Origin: an uncultured Clostridia bacterium
GTDB taxonomy: Bacteria > Bacillota > Clostridia > Oscillospirales > Acutalibacteraceae
DNA: 18,792 nt
Assembly: GCA_947302895.1 (NCBI GenBank)
Contig: CAMYWU010000005.1
Location: 1-18,792, forward strand
Direction of reading: 5' to 3'
This document shows positions 6,693 through 15,792 of the stretch, in pieces. A model generated the notes under the pieces. The model was not told the DNA's origin and did no database searches. It saw only the letters and a program-made list of their open reading frames with translations. Within the stretch, counting starts at the first letter, position 1. Every line of letters starts with the position of its first letter. The translations under genes were made by a program, and so were the position numbers.

Positions 6693-7730
6693 ATGATTGG
6701 CGAAAGACGGGAAGCCATTTTAGGTATGATTATAGACTACTATATCAATACGGGCGAACCCCTCGGCTCAAAAACGCTCTGATCAATGCTCCCTTATTCA
6801 ATAAGCTCTGCAACCATCAGAAATGAGATGGCGTTGCTGACAAATATGGGCTTTCTTGAACAGCGCCATACAAGCGGCGGAAGAGTTCCAACCAAAGCGG
6901 CATACAGATATTATGTTGATAATATAATTTCTTCGGGTGCGATTACGGAATATGAAATGATGAAGCTCGATGAGGCTCTGAGCATAAACGCTTCCGACCC
7001 CGAAAGGCTTCTTGCAAGCGCAAGCGAGCTGCTCTCGGAGGTAACGGGCTGCGCAGCGTTCTTTTCAACGCTTAAAGACCCCTATGACTGCATTCAGGGA
7101 ATAGAGCTCATCCCCGCAGGGAATAATAAGGTAATGCTTGTTATGCTCTCCCTCGGCGGAAAAATCAAATCCTCGGTTTGCAACGTTGGCTGTCCGATAG
7201 ACGATGAATTTAAAAGCCTGTTTTATAAGGTTACAAAAGAGCATTTTATCGGAATGCCCCTGAGTGAGATTGATTTATCCTTCATTCAGAGCACGGCTCC
7301 GCTTTTCGGAGCAGCAATATTCGATATGCTGCCGATTCTTTCCTCGCTTTGCTCACTGTGTCAGGAAGCAGCAAACGGCTCGCTTTCAATAAGCGGTGAA
7401 ACAAAGCTTCTATCCCAGAGTGATCTTGGAAACAGCGTTTATAATCTGCTTGCCCTGCTTGCACAAAAGGATAAGCTTGAAATGCTGCTATCGCAGTTTG
7501 CAAGAGCAAAAACGGGCTCGGTTCTTATGCTTGGCGATGAAAACCCTGTTTATGAGCTTCGCAATACCGCAATGGCAATACAGAAGTTTAAATACAATAA
7601 TAAACAAACAGCAACACTCGGAATAATAGGCTCGCTGAGAATTGATTATAAATCCATTCTTCCTCGGGTTGATTATATAATGAAAACAGTTAATAATTAC
7701 TTATCGAGGGGAGGAATTAATTATGAGTAA
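6693..7730 (+). pseudogene. hrcA: heat-inducible repressor HrcA, interrupted by an in-frame TGA
   Basis: Full-length HrcA by length (345 codons) and content, but with an in-frame TGA at 6780-6782 (codon 30). The start ATG at 6693 has AGGAGG 7 bases upstream (6680-6685). Codons 1-29 encode the first part of the winged helix (GERREAILGMIIDYYINTGEPLGSKTL). After the TGA the frame continues with SISSATIRNEM, LEQRHTSGGRVPT, the central domain and a normal C-terminus (IDYKSILPRVDYIM), with no further defect. An ATG 3 bases past the TGA (6786) could allow termination-reinitiation, but the product would lack the first helices of the DNA-binding domain and has no ribosome binding site of its own. Other genes here (feoB, grpE) use TGA as a normal stop, so genome-wide recoding is unlikely. 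A recent mutation or a base-call error are the simplest readings. The stop overlaps the grpE start by 8 bases. Confidence 0.85.
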
Positions 7731-8241
7731 AAAAGAAAAAGACGAAGAGATTTTAGAAGAAGAAAAAACCGAAGAGGTTAAAGAGGAAGCTCAGGCAGAC
7801 AAAGAAGAAAACACTGCCGAAAAAGAGCTTGCAGACGTTAAGGAGCAGCTTCTCAGAACTGCTGCTGAATATGCAAACTACAGAGCACGCTCCGCAAAGG
7901 AAAAGGAGCAGACCTATTCAAACGCAAAGGGAAATGTTGTTGCAGAAATTCTTCCTGCAATCGATAATCTTGAAAGAGCTCTCAGCCAGGAAAATTCAGA
8001 CTATGAGGCGCTCAAAAAAGGCGTTCAGATGACCCTTGACGGCTTGATGGCATCCCTTGAAAAGCTCGGTTTGGAACAGTACGGCGAAAGCGGCGACAGC
8101 TTCGACCCGAACATCCATAACGCAGTTATGCATATCGAGGATGAAAGCCTTGGCGAAAATGTTATAACCGATGTTTTCCAGAAGGGCTATAAAATAGGCG
8201 ACAGGGTTATCCGCCCTGCAATGGTTAAAACAGCTAACTGA
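7723..8241 (+). CDS. grpE: GrpE, nucleotide exchange factor of DnaK
   Basis: A 172-residue GrpE that releases ADP from DnaK. It has a highly charged Glu/Lys-rich N-terminal tail (about residues 1-35), a long dimer-forming helix (ELADVKEQLLRTAAEYANYRARSAKEKE), and the conserved C-terminal beta domain, with GDSFDPNIHNAVMH at about 126-139 and FQKGYKIGDRVIRPAMVK near the end. The length is within the usual 170-210 range. The start lies inside the hrcA end (overlap 7723-7730), with a GAGGGGAGG site upstream, so translation is probably coupled. A long structured gap, rather than the usual short spacer, separates it from dnaK; its stop codon provides the first bases of that region's closing inverted repeat. 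Confidence 0.96.
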   Translation: MSKKEKDEEILEEEKTEEVKEEAQADKEENTAEKELADVKEQLLRTAAEYANYRARSAKEKEQTYSNAKGNVVAEILPAIDNLERALSQENSDYEALKKGVQMTLDGLMASLEKLGLEQYGESGDSFDPNIHNAVMHIEDESLGENVITDVFQKGYKIGDRVIRPAMVKTAN

Positions 8242-8510
8242 GGCGCGCGTTAACGAATCCAAAACGCTTAAAATGCGCTATTTAAGCGAATTTTGCCATT
8301 TTCGCTATTGCTTGGCGCAAGCCAAGCTGCTATCTCAAATACCAAACTTCATCTTTACTATCTGCATTTTAAGTGCTTTGCAGTTATCATAAAGCTGTTT
8401 TGGTATTAGATTTAGCATTAACCCCGGGAACTTATGTGTTCCAAATATTTAAACAGGTAATAACGGCATTAGCTAATGATAACCGTATTGGATTCATTAG
8501 CGCGTGCCTC
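8240..8510 (+). ncRNA. candidate structured RNA (or MITE-like element) closed by a 23-bp inverted repeat
   Basis: Bases 8240-8262 pair with 8488-8510 in 23 positions with two G-T wobbles and one C-A mismatch, enclosing 225 non-coding bases. Inside are a 7-bp hairpin with a GCAA (GNRA) tetraloop (8310-8327, GCTTGGC stem), a 6-bp hairpin AGCGAA/TTCGCT (8285-8290 with 8301-8306), and a 13-bp pairing of 8265-8277 with 8363-8375 (10 perfect bases plus flanking wobbles). There are also a 9-bp pairing 8338-8346 with 8399-8407 that crosses the 13-bp helix, GGAAC/GTTCC (8427-8431 with 8438-8442), and an 8-base complement 8383-8390 with 8476-8483. A competing local hairpin CGCTTAAA/TTTAAGCG (8265-8288) exists. 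I see no match to tmRNA, RNase P, SRP RNA, 6S or group I/II intron signatures, and no target-site duplication beside the inverted repeats. The strand is assumed to follow the operon. Confidence 0.5.
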
Positions 8511-8552
8511 GCGGCAAAACCGTTTATTATAAAATAACAAACTATATCACAT

Positions 8553-10552
<2,000 letters not shown>

Positions 10553-10556
10553 TTAA

Positions 10557-10584
10557 ATTACGAATTACGAGTTACGAATTACGA
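10557..10584 (+). repeat. heptanucleotide tandem repeat, four units
   Basis: Four copies of ATTACGA (the third is GTTACGA) directly after the dnaK stop codon. The 7-base period matches the arrays at 6424-6549 and 11868-11997. Confidence 0.8.
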
Positions 10585-10619
10585 ATTTTGGTTTCTCGCT
10601 TCGCTCAGACAATAAGTAG

Positions 10620-10641
10620 GGGAGGGCTTCCACGCCCTCCC
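10620..10641. repeat. GC-rich palindrome between dnaK and dnaJ
   Basis: A perfect 8-bp stem, GGGAGGGC with GCCCTCCC, around a 6-base loop (10628-10633). There is no T run after it, so it is not an intrinsic terminator and dnaJ can be read through. It could protect the dnaK message from 3' decay or be a dispersed REP-like element. Confidence 0.75.
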
Positions 10642-10683
10642 GAAAACTGATTTTACATATAACAAATTTAACGGAGGGTGGAT

Positions 10684-11871
10684 ATGCCCGAAAACAAGAG
10701 AGATTACTATGAGGTTCTCGGCGTAAGCAAGGGAGCTTCTGATGATGAAATAAAAAAAGCATACAGACAAACCGCAAAAAAATACCACCCCGATTTGAAT
10801 CCGGATGATAAGGAAGCGGAAGCAAAGTTTAAGGAGTGCAACGAGGCTTACGAGGTTCTTTCCGACCCTCAGAAAAAGGCTCGCTACGACCAGTTTGGCT
10901 TTGCAGGCGTTGACCCGAGCTACGGTGCAGGTCAGGGCGGAGCATATGGCGGCGGTTTCGGCGGCTTTGAAGGCGATATAGACCTTGGCGATATATTCTC
11001 CTCCTTCTTTGGCGGAGGCGGCGGTTTCGGCGGCTTTGGCGGCGGCAGAAACCCGAATGCGCCCCAGAGAGGCAGGGATATTCAGTCAACGGTTACAATA
11101 ACCTTTGAGGAAGCGGCAAAGGGCTGCAAAAAAACGATTGAAATCTCCCGTGTTGAGGATTGTTCCCAGTGCCACGGAACAGGTGCTGCAGAGGGAACAA
11201 GCGCAAAAACCTGTCCCGAATGTCAGGGCAGGGGAGTTGTTAATGTTCAGCAGAGAACAGCCTTCGGCGTTATGAGCACCCAAAGAACCTGTTCACGCTG
11301 CGGCGGAAAGGGAAAGATTATTGAAACACCCTGCTCAAAATGCGGCGGCAAGGGCAAGGTTCGCAAAAAAGCCAAGGTTGATATCAACATTCCTGCGGGT
11401 ATTGATAACCGCCAGGTTGTTAATGTTCGAGGATATGGCGACAGCGGCATAAACGGCGGTCCGAGCGGAGATTTAAGGGTTGTTGTTAATGTTAAGGCTC
11501 ATAAGGATTTTGAGCGAGAGGATTTTGATATCTGGTATAACAAGCATATCTCAATCGTTGAAGCGGCGCTTGGCGCTGAGGTGCGTGTTCCAACCCTTGA
11601 TAATGATATCAAGTATTTCATTCCTCCCGGAACCCAGCCCGGTGATGTATTCAAGCTTAAGGGCAAGGGTATCCAGAGACTCAACGGAGTTGGTAAGGGC
11701 GATATGTTTGTTAAGGTTATTGTTGATATTCCGAAAGACCTTACAAGCGAGCAAAAGAATATTCTTATGCAGTTTGATTCCTCATACACACCGCCTAAAA
11801 ATGCGGGCAAAAAAGGATTTTTCGATAAGTTCAAATACAAAATGCTTCCCGGTTGGGAAGCATTTTTTTAG
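10684..11871 (+). CDS. dnaJ: DnaJ (Hsp40) co-chaperone
   Basis: A 395-residue type I Hsp40 that delivers substrates to DnaK and stimulates its ATPase. It has a J domain with HPD at 35-37, a Gly/Phe-rich linker (about 75-121), and four zinc-binding repeats: CSQCHGTG at 160-167, CPECQGRG at 177-184, CSRCGGKG at 203-210 and CSKCGGKG at 217-224. A C-terminal beta domain follows with [17 protein letters not shown]. The ATG at 10684 has GGAGGG 5 bases upstream; a GTG at 10678 is in frame but overlaps that site. The last residues (MLPGWEAFF) are encoded by the terminator hairpin itself, giving an unusual aromatic tail after the normal GFFDKFK ending. It is the last gene of the heat-shock operon. Confidence 0.96.
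   Translation: MPENKRDYYEVLGVSKGASDDEIKKAYRQTAKKYHPDLNPDDKEAEAKFKECNEAYEVLSDPQKKARYDQFGFAGVDPSYGAGQGGAYGGGFGGFEGDIDLGDIFSSFFGGGGGFGGFGGGRNPNAPQRGRDIQSTVTITFEEAAKGCKKTIEISRVEDCSQCHGTGAAEGTSAKTCPECQGRGVVNVQQRTAFGVMSTQRTCSRCGGKGKIIETPCSKCGGKGKVRKKAKVDINIPAGIDNRQVVNVRGYGDSGINGGPSGDLRVVVNVKAHKDFEREDFDIWYNKHISIVEAALGAEVRVPTLDNDIKYFIPPGTQPGDVFKLKGKGIQRLNGVGKGDMFVKVIVDIPKDLTSEQKNILMQFDSSYTPPKNAGKKGFFDKFKYKMLPGWEAFF
11839..11869 (+). terminator. intrinsic terminator inside the dnaJ 3' end
   Basis: A stem of about 12 bp (11839-11850 with 11855-11866, core ATGCTTCCC/GGGAAGCAT, loop GGTT) with seven T at 11863-11869. The dnaJ stop codon TAG starts on the last of these T, so the whole hairpin is translated. 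Confidence 0.9.
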
Positions 11872-11997
11872 GTTTTAGGTTTTAGGTTTTAGGTTATAAT
11901 TCCCGACACCTAACACCTAACACCTAATACCTGACACCTTACACCTTACAACTTACACCTAACACCTAACACCTAACACCTAACACCTAACACCTAT
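11868..11997. repeat. inverted pair of heptanucleotide arrays (4 + 13 units)
   Basis: Four copies of TTAGGTT run from 11868 to 11895. After 11 bases, thirteen 7-base units run from 11907 to 11997, mostly CACCTAA with variants TACCTGA, CACCTTA and CAACTTA. The right array is close to the reverse complement of the left (ACCTAA against TTAGGT), so the two can pair in a long hairpin. The array fills the gap between convergent dnaJ and the esterase gene. The unit variants cluster in the middle of the right array, while its two flanks are uniform. Confidence 0.9.
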
Positions 11998-12000
11998 TAT

Positions 12001-13143
12001 CTATTCTTCAATCTCTATTCCTTTTAACAGCATTGACCTCTGGAAAAAGTCGAGCTCCTTGGCTATAACGTCCTTTCCTGCGGCGTCAAACGGATATAAA
12101 ACGCTGAAAACATGTGGAAGGGGTTCGCCGAATTCTTCGCCGTAATCCTCAAGCTCGCATTTAACTCCACGCTCTGTGAGAAGATTATATGCTCTGAGCG
12201 TCTGGTCGTGCGCAAGGGAGTCTCCGCTGCTGGTTACAAGGAAGGTCGGGGGAAGCTGAGCGTAGTCGATAATTTCGCTCAAATCCATATAGTTTGCGGT
12301 TTTCTTGGTTTCCCAATCCTTGCCCCAGAGAGTTTTTGTGTATATGCTGAATGCGCCGCCGTCCTTCATATATGAAACGGGGGAGGTTAAAACAAGTGCC
12401 GTTATATCAAGATTTCCGTTTTCAACCTCAAAAATGCTTCTGAGCTCATCGCTTTGAAGCAGAGCCGCAGAATAAACAGCAAGCTGACCGCCTGCGGAAT
12501 CCCCTGTAAGCATAATATTTTCAGAATCAGCAGGATAGTTCCTGATGTTTTCGCTAATCCATTTGAGCGCATTGGCAACATCCTGAAGCTGCTCGTTAAC
12601 CGTAACATCGGGAACAAGTCTATAGCTCATATTGAAAACGCAGTAGCCCTCATTTGCAAGCGCAAGGCAATAGTATTCATTCAAGTCCTTATCGCCGTAC
12701 ATCCAGCCGCCGCCGTGAATATCAATAATAACGGGAAGCTTATCCTTCTTCTTTGTATCCTTCGGATAATAAACATCAAGTTTATGATAGATGTTTGAGT
12801 CGTCTATGTATGCAACATCCTTAATTTTTTCAAGGTTTTCGGGCGGAGTCTGAACTGCGTGCTTTGCAGCGTCGCCGTCAGCGCAGAAGCGCCAAACCAT
12901 CTGCATAATACGAACAACAGGATTGTGTTTAATACCCTTTCCGCTTTCATCCTGGTATTCAACAGTATCGGAAACAACCATTCCGCCAACTGCGTAGCGG
13001 TTTTCATCCGTATCTTTTTTCGGCATTGTTACAACATTTATAAAAATAACAGCTGCAATTGCTATTGCAAGTATTATTGAAAGAATGATAATCAGAGCCT
13101 TCAAGCCCTTATTCATTCTTTTCTTTTCCTTAACCTTTGGCAT
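12001..13143 (-). CDS. membrane-anchored alpha/beta hydrolase (HSL-type esterase)
   Basis: A 380-residue esterase/lipase of the hormone-sensitive-lipase (alpha/beta hydrolase 3) type. A short basic N-terminus is followed by one membrane helix (about residues 15-38), so the catalytic domain is probably outside. Motifs are the oxyanion HGGGWMYG at 143-150, nucleophile Ser216 in GDSAGG, candidate Asp308 in TSSGDS and His344 in PLPHVF. Likely substrates are short acyl or acetyl esters, perhaps on dietary polysaccharides; this is inference. The ATG at 13143 has GGAGG 6 bases upstream; a longer frame to 13206 has no such site and crosses a hairpin repeat. It lies 139 bases downstream of guaA on the same strand, separated by three hairpins without T runs, so co-transcription is possible. 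I see no standard terminator after it apart from the dnaJ hairpin, which can also work on this strand. Confidence 0.85.
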   Translation of the reverse strand: MPKVKEKKRMNKGLKALIIILSIILAIAIAAVIFINVVTMPKKDTDENRYAVGGMVVSDTVEYQDESGKGIKHNPVVRIMQMVWRFCADGDAAKHAVQTPPENLEKIKDVAYIDDSNIYHKLDVYYPKDTKKKDKLPVIIDIHGGGWMYGDKDLNEYYCLALANEGYCVFNMSYRLVPDVTVNEQLQDVANALKWISENIRNYPADSENIMLTGDSAGGQLAVYSAALLQSDELRSIFEVENGNLDITALVLTSPVSYMKDGGAFSIYTKTLWGKDWETKKTANYMDLSEIIDYAQLPPTFLVTSSGDSLAHDQTLRAYNLLTERGVKCELEDYGEEFGEPLPHVFSVLYPFDAAGKDVIAKELDFFQRSMLLKGIEIEE

Positions 13144-13205
13144 ATTCATCCTCCGTTTAACTATAAATAGTTGATTTTTGCTCTGCTTTGGTTTCACTCG
13201 CGACA

Positions 13206-13282
13206 AAACAGTCCCCCGGACTGTTTCTCACCAAATCAAAGATTTGGAGCTCGTCTCTCGAAAATCGGCAAAGACGATTTTC
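13206..13282. repeat. cluster of three consecutive perfect hairpins
   Basis: AAACAGTCC/GGACTGTTT with loop CCC (13206-13226), CCAAATC/GATTTGG with loop AAA (13231-13247), and GAAAATCG/CGATTTTC with a 7-base loop (13260-13282). They are joined by CTC-containing linkers. None is followed by a T run on either strand. They fill the space between guaA and the esterase gene and directly abut the guaA stop codon. Confidence 0.8.
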
Positions 13283-14809
13283 TCACTCCCATTCCACCGT
13301 TCCCGGCGGTTTGCTTGTTATATCGTAAACTATTCTGTTAACGCCTTCAACCTCGTTGGTTATGCGGTTTGAAACCTTTGCAAGAATATCATATGGGATT
13401 CTTGCCCAATCGGCAGTCATAAAGTCATCGGTTGTAACCGCTCTAATGGCAACAAGGTTTTCATAGGTTCTGTGGTCGCCCATAACGCCAACTGTTTTAA
13501 CGCCTGTTAAAACGCAGAAGAACTGGGCAAGATTGCTTTCATAACCGTTCTTAGCCATTTCATCTCTTAAAACAGCGTCGGCTTCCTGAAGAATTTTAAC
13601 CTTTTCTTGGGTTATTTCGCCTATAATTCTTACTCCGAGACCGGGTCCGGGGAAGGGCTGGCGCCATACAAGCTCTTTTGGTATTCCGAGCTTTTCGCCG
13701 ACTCTCCTTACTTCATCCTTGAATAAATCGGCAAGAGGTTCAATTATTCCGAGGAACTGAACGTCTTCAGGGGTTTTAACACGGTTGTGGTGGGTTTTAA
13801 TAACATCCGCATCGCCCTTGCCCGACTCAATGCAGTCCGGGTAAATAGTGCCCTGGGCAAAATAGCCCTTATCGTCCTGCTTTCTGATTTCATCCCAGAA
13901 AACATTGAAAAATTCTTCTCCGATAATCCTTCTCTTCTGTTCGGGCTCGGTTACGCCTGCAAGCTTTTCCATAAAATGCTTGCCGCAGTTAACCCTAACA
14001 AAATTCATATCAAAGAGCGAGGTGAAGGTTTTTTCAACCATATCGCCCTCGTCTTTTCTCATAAGACCCTGGTCAACAAAAACACAGGTGAGCTGTTTGC
14101 CGACAGCTCTTGAAAGCAAGCCTGCCGCAACCGAGGAATCAACGCCGCCCGAAAGACCGAGAATAACATTTTTATCGCCAATCTGCTCTCTGAGTTTTGC
14201 AACGGTATCCTCAATAAAGCTGTCCATAACCCATTCGCCCTTGCAATCGCAAATGCCATATAGGAAATTATATAAAAGCTGATTTCCGTATTCGCTGTGG
14301 GTAACTTCGGGATGGAACTGAACTGCATAAATGCTCTTTTTTGTGTTCTGCATTGCAGCGCAGGGACAATCATTTGTTGTTGCAATAACCTCAAAACCTT
14401 CGGGAGCCTTTGAAATATAGTCCGTATGGCTCATCCAAACGATTGATTTTTCGGGAATGTTTTCAAATAAAACAGAGCTTTGAGCCTTAAGCTCAATCTT
14501 GCCGTATTCCGAAACAGGCGCAGTTTTAACCTCGCCCCCCGCCATCCAGGAAATAAGCTGGCAGCCATAGCATATGCCAAGAATCGGAACTCCGATATTC
14601 AGTATTTCCTTATCATAATGGGGCGAGCTCATATCAAAAACAGAGTTCGGACCGCCCGTGAAGATAATTCCCTTATACTTTCTCTTTCTGATTTCTTCAA
14701 GAGGCGTTGTGTACGGCAGGATTTCCGCATAAACCCTGTGGTCTCTTACACGTCTTGCAATAAGCTGGTTATACTGTCCGCCAAAATCAAGCACTAAAAT
14801 CTTTTCCAT
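13283..14809 (-). CDS. guaA: GMP synthase, glutamine-hydrolysing, full length
   Basis: A 508-residue enzyme that aminates XMP to GMP using glutamine and ATP, the last step of guanine nucleotide synthesis. The class I glutaminase domain (about 1-190) has the nucleophile Cys80 in GICYGCQ, and His166/Glu168 in FHPEV complete the triad. The ATP-pyrophosphatase domain follows with the P-loop SGGVDSS at 220-226, and the C-terminal dimerisation domain carries RQPFPGPGLGVR and ends KPPGTVEWE. The length is normal. The start has GGAG about 6 bases upstream. A strong promoter (14843-14871) overlaps the divergent promoter of the PI-PLC gene. The upstream region is too short for a purine riboswitch. A second, glutaminase-less GMP synthase begins about 3 kb away on the other strand. 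Confidence 0.97.
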   Translation of the reverse strand: MEKILVLDFGGQYNQLIARRVRDHRVYAEILPYTTPLEEIRKRKYKGIIFTGGPNSVFDMSSPHYDKEILNIGVPILGICYGCQLISWMAGGEVKTAPVSEYGKIELKAQSSVLFENIPEKSIVWMSHTDYISKAPEGFEVIATTNDCPCAAMQNTKKSIYAVQFHPEVTHSEYGNQLLYNFLYGICDCKGEWVMDSFIEDTVAKLREQIGDKNVILGLSGGVDSSVAAGLLSRAVGKQLTCVFVDQGLMRKDEGDMVEKTFTSLFDMNFVRVNCGKHFMEKLAGVTEPEQKRRIIGEEFFNVFWDEIRKQDDKGYFAQGTIYPDCIESGKGDADVIKTHHNRVKTPEDVQFLGIIEPLADLFKDEVRRVGEKLGIPKELVWRQPFPGPGLGVRIIGEITQEKVKILQEADAVLRDEMAKNGYESNLAQFFCVLTGVKTVGVMGDHRTYENLVAIRAVTTDDFMTADWARIPYDILAKVSNRITNEVEGVNRIVYDITSKPPGTVEWE

Positions 14810-14842
14810 ATATGCTCCATAAAGTTTATTTTTTATATTGAT

Positions 14843-14871
14843 ATAATGCGCTTTCTATTGAATAATGTCAA
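14843..14871 (-). promoter_or_regulatory. promoter of guaA
   Basis: On the minus strand TTGACA (plus 14866-14871) and CATTAT (plus 14843-14848) are 17 bases apart, 34 bases before the guaA start. It overlaps the -35 of the divergent promoter, so the two cannot be occupied at the same time. Confidence 0.75.
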
Positions 14872-14886
14872 TAAAAATGTTATACT
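14858..14886 (+). promoter_or_regulatory. promoter of the PI-PLC / pfp / HD run
   Basis: TTGAAT at 14858-14863 and TATACT at 14881-14886 are 17 bases apart. The predicted transcription start at about 14892-14894 is only 3-5 bases before the likely ATG at 14897, which would give an almost leaderless message. Confidence 0.65.
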
Positions 14887-14896
14887 TTTTTCGGTG

Positions 14897-15790
14897 ATGC
14901 CTATGAAAACAGATTTGAGAAGATGGATGAGGGAAATAGACGACGGAAAAAAGCTCTTTGAGCTTAATATCCCGGGAACGCACGATTGTGTTACACAGTA
15001 TGTTCAGCTTCCGCATTTTGCAAGATGCCAGGACAGAAACATTTATGAACAGCTTAATATCGGCGTTCGTGCGCTTGATATAAGAGTTAAGCCAAAGGGC
15101 GACAGACTTTTGATGATTCACGCTTTTACAAAAGCGTTCAACAATCCGAACAGGCTTGGGAAGCAAATGGATTTTGCGGATGTTTTAAGCCATATATATA
15201 ATTTCCTCAACAGAAATCCGAGCGAAACCGTTATTATTCAGTTTAAAAACGATACCGGCAAAAACTATGAATGGAGCTTTGATAATCTTTATAAAACATA
15301 TATAAAGCCGAATATCAGCAGATGGTATCTTGAAAACAGAACGCCGACCATCGGCGAAGTCAGGGGCAAAATTGTTCTTTTAAGGCGCTGTAAAATGGAT
15401 AAAACAAATCCTGAATACACCGATGAAAATACGGGAATTGATTTTTCCTCCTGGGTTGAGCAAAAGCCCGTTATTCCCGATGCGCTTGTTCTTGAAACAG
15501 GCTCAAAGGACGGAGCTCGCTTCATTATTCAGGACAGATATAAATATAAAGCGCAGGGCAAATGGTTTGATTGTGTTAAGCCCTTCCTCGATGTGAAAAG
15601 AACTCCCGAGGAGCAATATGTTATCTGCTATCTTTCAACCTCAGGCGGTGTTGCAGGTCCGAAAAACAATTCCGATTTTGTAAATGCCGAATTTATGAAA
15701 TATGAAACACCGAAGGGCGCCTATCTCGGAACAATGTATATTGATTTCCCGACGCCCGAAATAACAAGAAAAATTATAGGAAGCAACTGA
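14897..15790 (+). CDS. phosphatidylinositol-specific phospholipase C X-domain protein
   Basis: A 297-residue PI-PLC of the bacterial X-domain type, which cleaves phosphatidylinositol or its glycosylated forms to diacylglycerol and (cyclic) inositol phosphate. The catalytic histidines are His29 in IPGTHDC and His75 in LLMIHAF, with GVRALDIRV between them. Later LYKTYIKPNI and the C-terminal strands fit a TIM-barrel fold. I chose ATG 14897 because a good promoter ends at 14886; an upstream in-frame ATG at 14846 lies inside that promoter. ATG 14903 is also possible. There is no signal peptide with any of these starts, which is unusual, since characterised bacterial PI-PLCs are secreted. No clear ribosome binding site is present. 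The stop is 2 bases before pfp, so the genes are probably co-transcribed. Confidence 0.8.
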   Translation: MPMKTDLRRWMREIDDGKKLFELNIPGTHDCVTQYVQLPHFARCQDRNIYEQLNIGVRALDIRVKPKGDRLLMIHAFTKAFNNPNRLGKQMDFADVLSHIYNFLNRNPSETVIIQFKNDTGKNYEWSFDNLYKTYIKPNISRWYLENRTPTIGEVRGKIVLLRRCKMDKTNPEYTDENTGIDFSSWVEQKPVIPDALVLETGSKDGARFIIQDRYKYKAQGKWFDCVKPFLDVKRTPEEQYVICYLSTSGGVAGPKNNSDFVNAEFMKYETPKGAYLGTMYIDFPTPEITRKIIGSN

Positions 15791-15792
15791 TT

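Noticed and set aside
6780..6782. TGA in hrcA as selenocysteine or as a reassigned sense codon
   Set aside because: No convincing bacterial SECIS hairpin follows, and feoB, grpE and the PI-PLC gene use TGA as an ordinary stop.
11868..11997. CRISPR array or telomere-like repeat
   Set aside because: Units are 7 bases with no spacers, and there is no replicon end or telomere function to support the resemblance to TTTAGGG.
13144..13206. N-terminal extension of the esterase by 21 residues
   Set aside because: The GGAGG site fits the ATG at 13143, and the extension precedes a normal basic segment plus membrane helix.
13178..13372. Short plus-strand frame between the esterase and guaA genes
   Set aside because: It runs through three hairpin repeats and into guaA on the other strand, and has no ribosome binding site.
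14810..14896. Purine riboswitch upstream of guaA
   Set aside because: The gap is occupied by interlocked promoters and is too short for the aptamer, and no aptamer motifs are visible.
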